From positions 1 to 64,000 of the forward strand of contig JAILZL010000010.1 in the NCBI GenBank assembly GCA_023512475.1: 64,000 bases of DNA. The letters are read 5' to 3'. Made by a program: the position numbers and the translations under genes. Source of the DNA: Syntrophobacterales bacterium (GTDB taxonomy: Bacteria > Desulfobacterota > Desulfobaccia > Desulfobaccales > 0-14-0-80-60-11). The notes beneath the pieces are model-generated. The model had not been told where the DNA came from. It did no database searches and saw only the letters and a list, made by a program, of their open reading frames with translations. Shown piece by piece: positions 31,573 to 39,906 of the stretch. How positions within the stretch are numbered: position 1 is the stretch's first letter; each line of letters starts with the position of its first letter.

Positions 31573-33276
31573 ATGCGACGCAAGGTCTGGCGGCTGGCCC
31601 CGGAGCGGCCGGAGCAGGTGGCCCAGGTGAGCGCCCGGCACGGGCTGCCCCCGCTGGTGGCCCGGCTGCTGGTGAACCGGGGCCTGGTGGCGGAGGAGGA
31701 GCTGTTGGCCTATCTGGAGCCCACCCTCACCCGCCTGAGCTCCCCCTTTGATCTGCCGGACCTCACGAGCGCCGCGGCGCGGCTGGCGGCGGCGGTGCGG
31801 CGGCGGGAGCCGGTCCTCGTTTATGGCGACTACGACGCCGACGGCCTCACCGCCACGGCGCTGGTGGCCGGCTTCCTCACCGAGCTCGGGGTCCCCGTGG
31901 CCACGCATGTGCCGGACCGGCTCACCGAAGGCTACGGCCTCAACCTCCCCGCCCTGGAGCGCCTGGCCCCCCGGGCCCGGCTGCTGGTCACCGTGGATTG
32001 CGGCATCGGCGACCGGGAGGAGGTGGCCTGGGCCGTGGCCCGGGGCCTGGAGGTGATCATCACCGACCACCACGAGGTGCCCGCGGAACTGCCCCCGGCC
32101 CTGGCCGTGGTCAATCCCAAGCGGGTGCCGGGCCATCCCTTCCATCTGCTGGCGGGCGTCGGGGTGGCCCTGCTGCTGGTCCTGGGGGTGCGGGCGGAGT
32201 TGCGCCGCCAGGGCTGGTTTGGCCGGCGGCCCGAACCCAACCTGCGCAGCCTCCTGGACCTGGTGGCCCTGGGGACCGCCGCGGATGTGGTGCCGGTGGT
32301 GGGGGACAACCGCATCCTGGTCCGGCAGGGCCTCAAGGTGATGGAGGAGACCCGGCGCCCCGGCCTCCTGGCCCTGAAGGAGGTGGCGGGACTGAACGGC
32401 CGCCACGTCTCCTTCCGGGATCTGGCCTTCCGCCTGGCCCCCCGCCTCAATGCCGCCGGCCGCCTGGGGCAGGCCCGGGGGGCCCTGGCCCTGCTTACGG
32501 CCCCGGAGATGGGCCAGGCCCGCTTCCAGGCCCAGCAGCTCAATCAGCTCAACCGCCAGCGTCAGACCCTGGAGGAGAAGGTCTTACAGGAGGCCTGGGC
32601 GGTGATCCGTCGCCGCCATCTGGGATCGCGGCCGGTGATCGTGGCCGCGGGGGCCGGCTGGCACCCGGGGGTGCTGGGCATCGCCGCCGCCCGCCTGACG
32701 GAGGATCTGGGGCGCCCGGTGGCCCTGGTGAGCCTGGAGGGCGGCCGGGGCCGGGGCTCGGCCCGCTCCATCCCCGCCTTCCATCTCTTTCGCGGCCTCA
32801 CCGCCTGCCGCCATCTCCTCCTGAAATACGGCGGGCACGCCGCCGCGGCCGGTTTTCTGATACCTGAGGAGCACCTGACCGCCCTGCAGGCGGGCCTGGA
32901 GGCGGCCTTTGAGGAGCAGGTGGGCCGGGAGCCCCCGCCGCCGGCCCTGGAGGTGGACGCCGAGGTCGCCTTGCCGGAGCTGGATGAGGAATTTTTTGCC
33001 CATCTGGAGCTTCTCCGGCCTTTCGGGCCCGGCAACCCGGAACCGGTCCTGGTCAGCCGCCAGGTGCGCTGCCTCGGCGCCAAGGTGGTGAACGACCGCC
33101 ACCTGAAACTGAAGCTGGCCCAGGGGGATTGCCTCCGGGAGGTCATGTTCTTCGACGGAGCCGGCCACTCCCCGGCGGAGGGGGTGCTGGAGGTGGCCTT
33201 CAGCCCCCGGGTGGGCTATTTTCAGGGGAAGCTGGTGCCGGAATTCCTCCTCCTGGACTGGCGCCGGCAAAGCTGA
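31573..33276 (+). CDS. recJ: Single-strand-specific exonuclease RecJ
   Basis: The 567-residue protein has the DHH phosphoesterase motifs LVYGDYDADG (near residues 78-87), LLVTVDCGIGD, IITDHHEVP and GTAADVVPVVGDN, then RLNAAGRLG, and the DHHA1 domain with AAGAGWHPGVLGIAA and KYGGHAAAAGFLI. The C-terminal OB domain follows (LELLRPFGPGNPEPVL). RecJ degrades 5' single-stranded ends in recombination and mismatch repair. The first motif has Ala in place of the common variable residue, which is acceptable. ATG at 31573 has GAGGAG upstream. Confidence 0.95.
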   Translation: MRRKVWRLAPERPEQVAQVSARHGLPPLVARLLVNRGLVAEEELLAYLEPTLTRLSSPFDLPDLTSAAARLAAAVRRREPVLVYGDYDADGLTATALVAGFLTELGVPVATHVPDRLTEGYGLNLPALERLAPRARLLVTVDCGIGDREEVAWAVARGLEVIITDHHEVPAELPPALAVVNPKRVPGHPFHLLAGVGVALLLVLGVRAELRRQGWFGRRPEPNLRSLLDLVALGTAADVVPVVGDNRILVRQGLKVMEETRRPGLLALKEVAGLNGRHVSFRDLAFRLAPRLNAAGRLGQARGALALLTAPEMGQARFQAQQLNQLNRQRQTLEEKVLQEAWAVIRRRHLGSRPVIVAAGAGWHPGVLGIAAARLTEDLGRPVALVSLEGGRGRGSARSIPAFHLFRGLTACRHLLLKYGGHAAAAGFLIPEEHLTALQAGLEAAFEEQVGREPPPPALEVDAEVALPELDEEFFAHLELLRPFGPGNPEPVLVSRQVRCLGAKVVNDRHLKLKLAQGDCLREVMFFDGAGHSPAEGVLEVAFSPRVGYFQGKLVPEFLLLDWRRQS

Positions 33277-33312
33277 GGGGCCGGTCGGGGCCGGCTTTGT
33301 GAGGATTCGCAC

Positions 33313-33341
33313 TTGCCCGCGGCCCGTTTCTGTGATATGCA
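33313..33341 (+). promoter_or_regulatory. Promoter of ssb
   Basis: TTGCCC (33313-33318), a 17-base spacer and TATGCA (33336-33341) preceded by TGTGA form an extended -10 promoter 34 bases before the ssb start. Confidence 0.5.
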
Positions 33342-33374
33342 GAGGGGCAGTTTTCGGGTCCCATGGGAGGGGAC

Positions 33375-33779
33375 ATGGCAGGCGTCAACCGCGTCATCCT
33401 GGTGGGCCATCTGGGAGCCGACCCGGAGTTGAGGTACACCGCCAGCGGCACCGCGGTGGCCAAGTTCCGCATCGCCACCACGGAGACCTTCACGGACCGC
33501 AACGGCCAGAAGCAGGAGCGCACCGAATGGCACCGCATCACCGCCTGGGGCAAGCTGGCGGAGATCTGCGGCCAGTATCTGGCCAAAGGCCGGCTGGTCT
33601 ATATCGAGGGCCGCATCCGCTCCGACACCTGGGAGCAGGAGGGGGTCAAACGGTACTCCTACGAGATTGTGGCCGACAATCTGAAGATGTTGGGCGGCGG
33701 CCGGGGGGCCGAACCCCGGGAGACGGAACCGGAATGGCGGGGCCCGGACACCCCGCCGGAGGATGATATCCCCTTCTGA
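33375..33779 (+). CDS. ssb: Single-stranded DNA-binding protein
   Basis: The 134-residue protein is a standard [39 protein letters not shown] and the [12 protein letters not shown] strand of the OB fold, then a short acidic linker and the C-terminal tip DDIPF that recruits repair proteins. The second ATG (33375) has GGAGGGG upstream; the first (33363) has no binding site. It lies just after recJ, a common functional pairing. Confidence 0.95.
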   Translation: MAGVNRVILVGHLGADPELRYTASGTAVAKFRIATTETFTDRNGQKQERTEWHRITAWGKLAEICGQYLAKGRLVYIEGRIRSDTWEQEGVKRYSYEIVADNLKMLGGGRGAEPRETEPEWRGPDTPPEDDIPF

Positions 33780-33862
33780 CCCGAGCCTCGCGGGGAGGGG
33801 CGGCCGGAGCCGTGGGCGCCCTCCCCGGGAAAGTTCCAGGTCCCGACGGAAGCAAGACTCGC

Positions 33863-34516
33863 ATGAGACCGATGCCTCCCCATCTGCTCCGGGAACGCCT
33901 CCACGCCCTGCTGGAGGAAGCCGACTTCGGCGGGGTGGTGCAGCTGGCGGCCCGGGAAGGGGCCGTGGTGCGCCTGCTGCTGCAATATCTCTACGACCCG
34001 GAGGATCTCTTGCATTGGCGGGCCCTGGAGGGCTTGGGCCATGTGGCCGCCGCCTATCCCCGCCAGGTGCAGAAGGTCATCGGCCGGCTGCTGTGGCTCC
34101 TCAACGAGGATTCCGCCAGTGTGGGCTGGGGGGCCGCCGCCGCCCTGGGGGAGATCGGCCGGCACAACCTGGCGGTGGTCCAGGACATCATCCCCATGTT
34201 CTGCGGCTTTCTGGAGGAGGAATTCTCCCGGGCCCCCATGCTGTGGGGAGTGGCACGGCTGGCGGAGGTGCATCCGGAGGCACTGGCGGAAGTAGCCCCG
34301 TACGTCCTGCCCTGCCTTCAGGACGCCGACCCCAAGGTGCGGGCCCTGGCCGCCTGGTGCGCCGGCAGATTGCACCTCCTTTCGGCCCGGGAGTCCCTGA
34401 CCGCCCTGAGGGGGGATGCCAGCGGCTTCCGGCTGTATGATCAGGGGCGCTTCCGGCAGACCACCGTGGGGGAATTGGCCCGGGAGGCTTTGGAGTTACT
34501 GACCACAAGGTCCTGA
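33863..34516 (+). CDS. HEAT-repeat protein (DVU0298-like)
   Basis: The 217-residue all-helical protein shows HEAT-like repeats: WRALEGLGHVAAAYPRQVQ, GWGAAAALGEIGRHNLAVVQ, LWGVARLAEVHPEALAEVAP and VRALAAWCAGRLHLLSARES. Each has the helix-turn-helix with Pro/Gly breaks. The size and repeats recall the DVU0298 family of sulfate-reducing bacteria, whose role is unknown. HEAT repeats usually mediate protein contacts. ATG at 33863 is preferred; a second ATG at 33872 is possible. Confidence 0.75.
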   Translation: MRPMPPHLLRERLHALLEEADFGGVVQLAAREGAVVRLLLQYLYDPEDLLHWRALEGLGHVAAAYPRQVQKVIGRLLWLLNEDSASVGWGAAAALGEIGRHNLAVVQDIIPMFCGFLEEEFSRAPMLWGVARLAEVHPEALAEVAPYVLPCLQDADPKVRALAAWCAGRLHLLSARESLTALRGDASGFRLYDQGRFRQTTVGELAREALELLTTRS

Positions 34517-34570
34517 GGACAGGGCCGGACACCGACGGACACGATTCCACTTCCAAGAGAGGGTGACAGC

Positions 34571-34729
34571 ATGGGTACGGTCATTTTCGGGCTGGTGTGC
34601 TTCATCGCCGGAGCACTGGTGGGGGTGAAGTATCCTGATCAGGTCAACAATGCCGTGGACAAGACCAAAAAGCTGTACTGCGATCTGAAGGACAAGCTCC
34701 TGAAAAAGCAGGCTCCGCCGGAGGCCTAA
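34571..34729 (+). CDS. Small membrane protein, 52 residues
   Basis: This short gene encodes a protein with one N-terminal hydrophobic helix (MGTVIFGLVCFIAGALVG) followed by a charged Lys-rich tail (KTKKLYCDLKDKLLKK). The layout is that of YtxH-like or other small inner-membrane proteins. AGAGAGGG lies at a fair distance upstream of the ATG, and a clean intrinsic terminator follows the stop, which supports a real gene. Its function is unknown. Confidence 0.7.
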   Translation: MGTVIFGLVCFIAGALVGVKYPDQVNNAVDKTKKLYCDLKDKLLKKQAPPEA

Positions 34730-34752
34730 AGGTCAGCCGCCGCACGCTCGGG

Positions 34753-34783
34753 GGCGACGGGCCGGGGTGCCCGTCGCCTTTTT
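34753..34783 (+). terminator. Intrinsic terminator
   Basis: A perfect ten-base stem GGCGACGGGC/GCCCGTCGCC with a six-base loop is followed directly by TTTTT. It ends transcription after the small membrane protein gene. Confidence 0.9.
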
Positions 34784-35366
34784 CCTTTGCGCTGATCCGG
34801 GGGCACCGCGGCGGGAGTGGTTCCGGGCTGCCCCCGGGCACGAGGGGATCAGGGGAGGTGGCCTCCCCCCTTGTCCCTCGCCACCGGTGATTTTTTCCGG
34901 GACACGGACGCCTGGGCCGCAAACTGCCCAGGTTTCACGGGTGGTGATTTCCGGGGAGCGCAAGCCGGCAGACCTCCGCTGGGACCGGGGCCGGGCTGAA
35001 TTGTGCAGGGAGAGAGCCGGGCCGGCGCACCCCGCCTGCCCTGACAAGCCCCTCCAGACTTCTGGCAGGTGGTAGAAGTAGAATAAGGTGATGCGGGAAA
35101 GGGAGCTAGGGGTCCCAGACCCTCCTCCCCCAATCCCATAAATGGGATGTGGCTTCGCCAGACTGGCCAAATCGCGCAGCCTCATCCCACCAGGCTTGGG
35201 GCAAGAGAGTTTTCAACCGCCTGATAGATTTAGGGGAACCGGCCCAGACCCCGATCTCCTTACCTCCGGGGAGCGGGCGGCGGTAAAGGGGCCTGGAAGG
35301 TCCCGGTCTCCGGCCCCTCCCCGCAGGCCAGGTGCCCCCGACAGCCGATTTGCCGATGCCGGTGGC
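34784..35366. other. Intergenic region with repeat copy C
   Basis: No gene is recognised in this stretch. It contains the complete repeat copy at 35066-35223; the remainder is unstructured GC-rich sequence between a terminator and the end of the laccase-domain gene. Confidence 0.55.
35066..35223 (+). repeat. Dispersed inverted-repeat element, copy C
   Basis: The copy runs from CAGGTGGTAGAAGTA to GTTTTCAACCGCCTG. CCCATAAATGGG and TGGCTTCGCCA are conserved inside; the left end has drifted. Confidence 0.75.
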
Positions 35367-36140
35367 TCACCTTTCCGGGTCGCCGCTCAGGGCGATGACC
35401 GTGCCGTGGCGGCCGGTGAGGCGGTCCCGGCGGTAGGAATAAAAATCCCCCGGGAGGCAGCGGGTGCAGAGCCGGGCGCATTCGATGTGGTCCGGAGGGA
35501 CGCCGGCGGCGGCCAACTGGTCCGCGCTCAGGCGCCACAGATCAAAATACCCGGGGCGCACCTGATAGTCCCAGTATTCCCGGGGAAACTCCCGCCGATA
35601 ATGGACAAACTCGGCACAGCAGGGCCCCAGCCCCGGGCCGATGGCGGCATGCAGGTCTTCCGGGGTGCAGTCGAACCCGGTGCGCAGGAGCCCCACCGCC
35701 CGCCCCAGCACGTTGTGCACCTGGTTCCGCCAGCCGCAGTGGACATTGGCCACCACCTGCCGCCGGGGATCATAGAGCAGCACCGCCTGGCAATCCGCGG
35801 CGGCGATGAGGAGCCCCACTCCGGGGCGGGCGGTGATGAGGATGTCCGCCGTCTCCGGGGTCTGCCCGGGCAGGAGGGGCCCTTCCACCACCGCGGCGTC
35901 GCAGCCGTGCACCTGCCGGGCGCTTTGGAGTGCCGCCAGACCCAGGGCGGCGGCCAGGCGGCGGCGGTTTTCCCGCACCGCCCGGGGGTCATCCCCCACG
36001 CCGAAGCTGATGTTCAACGTGGCGAAGGCCCCCTGGCTGACGCCGCCCCGGCGGGTGAAGACCCCATGGCGCACCCCGGGAAGCGCCGCCAGTCCCGGAA
36101 AGAGGTAGTATTTCACCCCCTGGTGCTCGCCCGCCAGCAT
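35367..36140 (-). CDS. Laccase-domain protein (YfiH/PgeF family)
   Basis: The 257-residue protein has the YfiH signature: GVFTRRGGVSQGAFATLN near residues 26-43, QVHG (near 76), IAAADCQAVLLYD, VANVHCGWR and IGPGLGPCC. His, Cys and His from these motifs form the metal/active site. Family members act as purine nucleoside phosphorylases/adenosine deaminases or as cell-wall editing amidases. ATG at 36140 has GGGAGCTGG upstream; an extended -10 element lies at 36163-36173. It is divergent from the amidotransferase-like gene. Confidence 0.92.
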   Translation of the reverse strand: MLAGEHQGVKYYLFPGLAALPGVRHGVFTRRGGVSQGAFATLNISFGVGDDPRAVRENRRRLAAALGLAALQSARQVHGCDAAVVEGPLLPGQTPETADILITARPGVGLLIAAADCQAVLLYDPRRQVVANVHCGWRNQVHNVLGRAVGLLRTGFDCTPEDLHAAIGPGLGPCCAEFVHYRREFPREYWDYQVRPGYFDLWRLSADQLAAAGVPPDHIECARLCTRCLPGDFYSYRRDRLTGRHGTVIALSGDPER

Positions 36141-36162
36141 ATCCAGCTCCCTTCGGCGCGGC

Positions 36163-36173
36163 ACTCTATCACA
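36163..36173 (-). promoter_or_regulatory. Extended -10 element before the YfiH-like gene
   Basis: TGTGATAGAGT on the minus strand, with TTTCCT 17 bases upstream as a partial -35 box, lies about 23 bases before the ATG. Confidence 0.35.
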
Positions 36174-36244
36174 CCCCGGGGCCGGAGGAAAGACGCAGGC
36201 GGGTCCTGACCCGCCCCGTGAATGGCACCCACGGAGGATGAACC

Positions 36245-36979
36245 ATGCCGACATCCCGCCCCGTCATCATCATCCAGCACATGGAATGGGAAGGACCCGG
36301 GGAGCACCTGCAGCAGGCCCTCAAGGAATTCCAGGTTCCCTGGCAGGTGGTGGAGGTCTGGCGCCAGCCCCTGCCGGACCCTATCGAGGTGGGCGGCCTT
36401 GTGGTGCTGGGCGGCACCCCCAACGTGGACGAAGAGGACCGCTTCCCTTATCTCCGGCCGCTGAAGGCCCTGATCCGGGAGGTGGTGCAGGGGGGAGTGC
36501 CCTATCTGGGCTTCTGCCTGGGCCATCAGCTCCTGGCCCACGTGCTGGGCTGCCGGGTAGGGCCTTTGCCCCGCAAGTGCATCGGTTACCGGGAGGCGGA
36601 GCTCACCCCGGCCGGCCGGGCCCATCCGGCCTTCGCCGGCCTGCCCCGGCGTTTTCCGGTGTTCAGTTGGCACGGCCAGGGGGTGTTGCCGCCTCTCCCC
36701 CCGGGCCTGGAGATTCTGGCCGGCTCCCCGGAGGTGCCGGTGCAGGCCCTGGGGCCGGCGACGACCCCCCAGGTGCTGGGTTTGCAGTTTGACAACCATG
36801 CCGGCACCGGGGATGTGGCCCGCTGGCTGGAAGCGGACGCCGCCTGGGCCTTGCTGGGCTCCGGGGTGGACCCGGACGCCCTGAAGGAGGAGGCCGGACG
36901 CCAGGATCCGGAAGTGGGTCGCTGGTTCCGCCAGTTTCTGGGAAATTTTTGCCGCCTGGCCGGATGGGGCGCCGCCTGA
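36245..36979 (+). CDS. Class I glutamine amidotransferase-like protein
   Basis: The 244-residue protein has the GATase1 fold: GLVVLGGTPNVDEEDRFPYL (near residues 51-70), the nucleophile elbow YLGFCLGHQLLAHVLG (near 86-101), YREAELTPAG and VFSWHGQGV. The final catalytic region, normally F-H-x-E, reads LQFDNHAGTGD, so the usual His-Glu pair is missing or shifted. The protein may bind Gln or another substrate without normal hydrolysis. Stand-alone GATase1 proteins of this size are often called GMP synthase-like. Confidence 0.85.
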   Translation: MPTSRPVIIIQHMEWEGPGEHLQQALKEFQVPWQVVEVWRQPLPDPIEVGGLVVLGGTPNVDEEDRFPYLRPLKALIREVVQGGVPYLGFCLGHQLLAHVLGCRVGPLPRKCIGYREAELTPAGRAHPAFAGLPRRFPVFSWHGQGVLPPLPPGLEILAGSPEVPVQALGPATTPQVLGLQFDNHAGTGDVARWLEADAAWALLGSGVDPDALKEEAGRQDPEVGRWFRQFLGNFCRLAGWGAA

Positions 36980-37058
36980 ACCCCCGCGGACCGGGGGAGG
37001 TGCACACCCCCGGTTTGGCACTGAAATTGAATACCCCTCGAGGAAAATATCCCGGGGG

Positions 37059-37265
37059 ATGAGGATGAAGCGCAACAAAAGGACGGTGATCCTGGCCCAT
37101 GAAGACCTGAACCCGCTGACCGAGCATATTCTCGCCGGCATGGGGCGGGAAGGGAACATCATCCGACGCCGCCTGAAGAATTTTTACCGGGAGCGGGCCC
37201 GGAACCGGGAGCTCAGCCTTCATCCGGAGACGGAGGCACCGGCCCTGGAATCTTCCGCCGCCTAG
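37059..37265 (+). CDS. Small basic protein, 68 residues
   Basis: The ORF encodes MRMKRNKRTVILAHEDLNPL... with a basic N-terminus, a central RRRLKNFYRERARNREL stretch and an acidic tail. Codon use is like that of the neighbours, but no strong ribosome-binding site is seen and no family is recognised. It sits directly before repeat copy D. Confidence 0.45.
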   Translation: MRMKRNKRTVILAHEDLNPLTEHILAGMGREGNIIRRRLKNFYRERARNRELSLHPETEAPALESSAA

Positions 37266-37266
37266 A

Positions 37267-37431
37267 AGGCTGTTGAAAAACACCCCTTCCCGAAATCTGG
37301 TGGGATGAGAGGGGCCGATTTTGCCGGTTCGGCGAAGTCACATCCCCTTTCCGGGGTGGGGGAGGGGGTTCAGGGGAGGGGCAGTCTGTGACCCCTGGCC
37401 CCTTCCCCGAATAAGCTTTTTTAACCACCTG
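37267..37431 (-). repeat. Dispersed inverted-repeat element, copy D (inverted)
   Basis: This copy is inverted relative to A-C and F: it begins AGGCTGTTGAAAAAC and ends CTTTTTTAACCACCTG. TTCGGCGAA replaces the core of the internal hairpin. Confidence 0.75.
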
Positions 37432-37755
37432 CCAGGGCCGCCCCGGCCGGAAAGATGAGGGAAAGCAGGCCGACGGGACAGCAAACCGGGATCCCGGTTG
37501 CGTCCACGAGGTTGCCCCCGGCCCGCCCCGGCCCCTCTCCGGCCGCTCCGGTTGACGCCGCCCCGGGTGCGCATTATAGTGCAGGTAAGCGCCGCACCAC
37601 GCCCCTGCCCTCGGGAAGCCCGGGAGGCGGCCCCGTCCCTCACGGCTAAAGGAGGCACCCGCCCAGGAGGGTCGCACTTCCCTGCTCCAGGGCGCGGCGG
37701 CGGACGGGCACCTTATTTCAGGGCGGAGGTTCACCCCTCCCGGCGGAAGGAGATC
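37432..37755. other. Leader region of the BamE-like lipoprotein
   Basis: This gap holds the promoter at 37552-37580 and about 170 bases of leader. No other gene or structure is recognised. Confidence 0.5.
37552..37580 (+). promoter_or_regulatory. Sigma-70-type promoter
   Basis: TTGACG (37552-37557), a 17-base spacer and TATAGT (37575-37580) match the consensus at ten of twelve positions. It would transcribe the lipoprotein gene at 37756 with a leader of about 170 bases. Confidence 0.65.
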
Positions 37756-38175
37756 ATGGGGCATTTCGGGATTCTGGTCATGGCGGTGTGCCTGCTGGCG
37801 GGTTGCGGGGAGGCAGTGCTGACCCAGTGGCCCCGGGAACGCATCTTCCAGGCGTATTTCCGCCTGCAGGAGGTCCGCCCGGGAATGAGCCGGGCGGAGG
37901 TGGAAGGCCTGATGGGTCCGCCCCCGGTGCAGGAAGAGGGGGATTTTCGGGGCGGGCGCTTTATCTTCCTGTTCTACCGCACCCATAACATGGATTATGA
38001 GGGCAGCAATACCGTCCGGGGCGGTTTTACACCCCTGATCTTCCAGGACGACCGCCTGGTGGGTATGGGCCGGCGGGATTACTTCCGGGCCACCGACCGC
38101 CCCTGGATCGAGGATAGCCCGGCCCCCACCGGCGGCCAGCAGGGCCTGCCCGGACCGTGGCAGCGCTCCTGGTAA
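37756..38175 (+). CDS. BamE/DUF3192-like lipoprotein
   Basis: The 139-residue protein has a short lipoprotein signal MGHFGILVMAVCLLAG with Cys17 as the lipid site. Residues 38-55 read VRPGMSRAEVEGLMGPPP, the SmpA/BamE-type G-M-s-x-x-E-V-x-x-l-M-G-x-P motif. A FIFLFYRTHNMDYEG strand and TPLIFQDDRLVGMGRRDY, as in DUF3192, follow. Such proteins sit at the outer membrane. GGAAGGAG precedes the ATG. Confidence 0.8.
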   Translation: MGHFGILVMAVCLLAGCGEAVLTQWPRERIFQAYFRLQEVRPGMSRAEVEGLMGPPPVQEEGDFRGGRFIFLFYRTHNMDYEGSNTVRGGFTPLIFQDDRLVGMGRRDYFRATDRPWIEDSPAPTGGQQGLPGPWQRSW

Positions 38176-38488
38176 GGCGGGGCAAGACCGAAGGGCACCG
38201 GGGTGGGGAGAGGGGGAGGGAGAAATAGTCTGTCTCCGGGGCTATGAAGCGGAGGCAATGCCCGCAGGGCACCGGGGAAAAGGCAAGACCCCGGCTCCCT
38301 GCTCGGGCCCTGTGGCAGGCACCGAGGGTGCGCCGGGGCGAAGGCAGGGCCGGCCCCCACAGCGGCCCCTGTCGGGACAGCCGGGCGGCGCGAGCCAGGC
38401 CGGAATGCGGCAAAGGCAACCGGGAAGCCCCGCCTTCCTTTTCCCTGGGCAGCTGCCTCCCTCACCCCGCGACGGGGTGAGGCCCTGA

Positions 38489-38642
38489 CAGGCTGTTGAA
38501 AAACTCTCTTCCCCGGGCTGGCCGATTTTGCCGGTCAGGGAAAGCCACAGCCCTCTTATGGGGTTAGGGAGGGGCTCCGTGGAGGGGGCAGAGATCTGTG
38601 CCCCCTGGCCCCTTCCCCGATTCACTTTTTTCAACCATCTGG
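38489..38642 (-). repeat. Dispersed inverted-repeat element, copy E (inverted)
   Basis: The copy runs from CAGGCTGTTGAAAAAC to TTTTTTCAACCATCTGG, the same orientation as copy D. The internal GC-rich hairpin is kept. Confidence 0.75.
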
Positions 38643-39290
38643 CAATAACCCCGGGGCATCTTCGCCCGGAGCAGCCGGAATCAAAGGAGGCGCCGGGGCG
38701 GACTGGAAACGGGGATGGGGTGCCCAGCCCCTGCCTGGGCGAAGGGGCCCATCGGGGGCGGCCTCAAAAGGCAGGGGTGCGGTCTTATCTGCTGGAGGGG
38801 AGGCCGGACCGTCCCCGGGCGACCCGGCCGGTGAGTCACAGACCGCCATCCCTCTCCGGGGCAATGAGGCCTCCCCCGGTCTCTTTGGGCTGCATCCCTT
38901 TATCTGGTCATCTGGGGCCGCTATCTCCCGCACCACCCGGATATGGGCGGCTCACCCGCTCCCCTTGGCCGCCCTTCTCCCTTCTGCCCCAGGAACATGC
39001 CCCCCAGGCAGGATTCTGTTTCAGACCCTAAACATTCGTTCCCCATCCGTTCTTGCGGGTGAACAGAATCAACCCGGGATCCTCCGCCGCCCGGGGTTTC
39101 AAAGTCTAGACTTTCAGCCCGCCATCGGCCCCCTTCAGGCGTAAGTCTGGGTCTTCCCACATCTTTTTCCCTGGCCCCTGCCGGGGGAGGTTGGCTTTTC
39201 TTTCCTTGGGCCCGCTCTGGCACAGGCGATGCACCTTGGCCGGGCCAGGAGGCTGGGGTTTCAGCCCCGGCCGGAGGTCAAGGGCCTAAG

Positions 39291-39437
39291 AAGGCATTGA
39301 AAAAGGTTATTTGGGGGAGGGGGCCAGGGCTCCTGCCCCTCCCCCACCCCCATAAATGGGATCTGGCTTCGCCAAACTGGCATAATCGGGCCGCCTCATC
39401 CCACCAGATTTCGGGGAGGAGTGTTTTTCAACAGCCT
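39291..39437 (+). repeat. Dispersed inverted-repeat element, copy F
   Basis: The copy runs from AAGGCATTGAAAAAGG to GTTTTTCAACAGCCT and holds CCCATAAATGGG and TGGCTTCGCCA. The downstream small ORF starts 39 bases after it. Confidence 0.78.
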
Positions 39438-39475
39438 CCCAAGAGGCCCGGAAGGGAAGCCCGGCGGGGAAAACG

Positions 39476-39580
39476 ATGCTCACCTATGGCTTTTACGGTT
39501 TCCTGCTGCTGTGTGAAGGGGCGGCGGTGATTCTGCTCACCCTGGCCCTGATTCACAAACTGCGCAGTCTGCGGGGATAA
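39476..39580 (+). CDS. Possible single-helix membrane peptide, 34 residues
   Basis: The short ORF encodes MLTYGFYGFLLLCEGAAVIL followed by LTLALIHKLRS and a final RG: one membrane helix with a basic C-terminal end. The composition is clearly membrane-like, whereas the flanks are non-coding. The ribosome-binding site (GGGGA) is weak. It could be a small bioenergetic or regulatory peptide; no family is known to me. Confidence 0.45.
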   Translation: MLTYGFYGFLLLCEGAAVILLTLALIHKLRSLRG

Positions 39581-39906
39581 AAACCCGGAGTCCCGACGCG
39601 ATGGGGGCCATCCCTCCCGGTGACGGGAGGCAGAGGGCGTGGCGGCGACCCCATGATCAGAGGGTCCGCCTGGGTGATCATCCGGCCTGGGAACGGGAAG
39701 CAAGGGCGCGGCGCCGACCCGGAAGCTTCCCTGAGGTTCCCGGCGGCATCGAGGGAGGGGACCGCCCGCACGTCCCCAGTCAGGAGGCAAGGAGGCATCC
39801 CGCCCTGCCGGTGGCCGCCGGGCCACTTCCCGGTGATCCGGCCGCCCCGCTCCCCGGCCGGTGGCGTGCCCTGGGGAAGGGCACGGCGGGCGGTCCCCCG
39901 AGCGGC
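39581..39906. other. Intergenic region downstream of the Ubl operon
   Basis: This 326-base gap between the small ORF and the convergent end of the E1-like gene has no recognisable gene, repeat copy or terminator with a T run. Confidence 0.45.

Larger units (their letters stand above)
38176..39475. other. Gene-poor region with repeat copies E and F
   Basis: In 1.3 kb no convincing gene was found. Two repeat copies lie here in opposite orientation (38489-38642 and 39291-39437). The sequence between them (38643-39290) is non-repetitive and shows no motif or codon pattern that I trust. Confidence 0.55.

Noticed and set aside
27664-32406. A 1580-codon open frame on the minus strand
   Set aside because: It lies opposite the aldolase fusion, the K+ channel, the MBL hydrolase and recJ, all with clear families. 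Its product is rich in His, Gln and Gly with no domain, as expected for the antisense frame of GC-rich codons.
37267-39437. Clustered repeats suspected to be a CRISPR array
   Set aside because: The units are about 150 bases, in both orientations, unevenly spaced and with inverted termini; there are no short direct repeats, unique spacers or cas genes.
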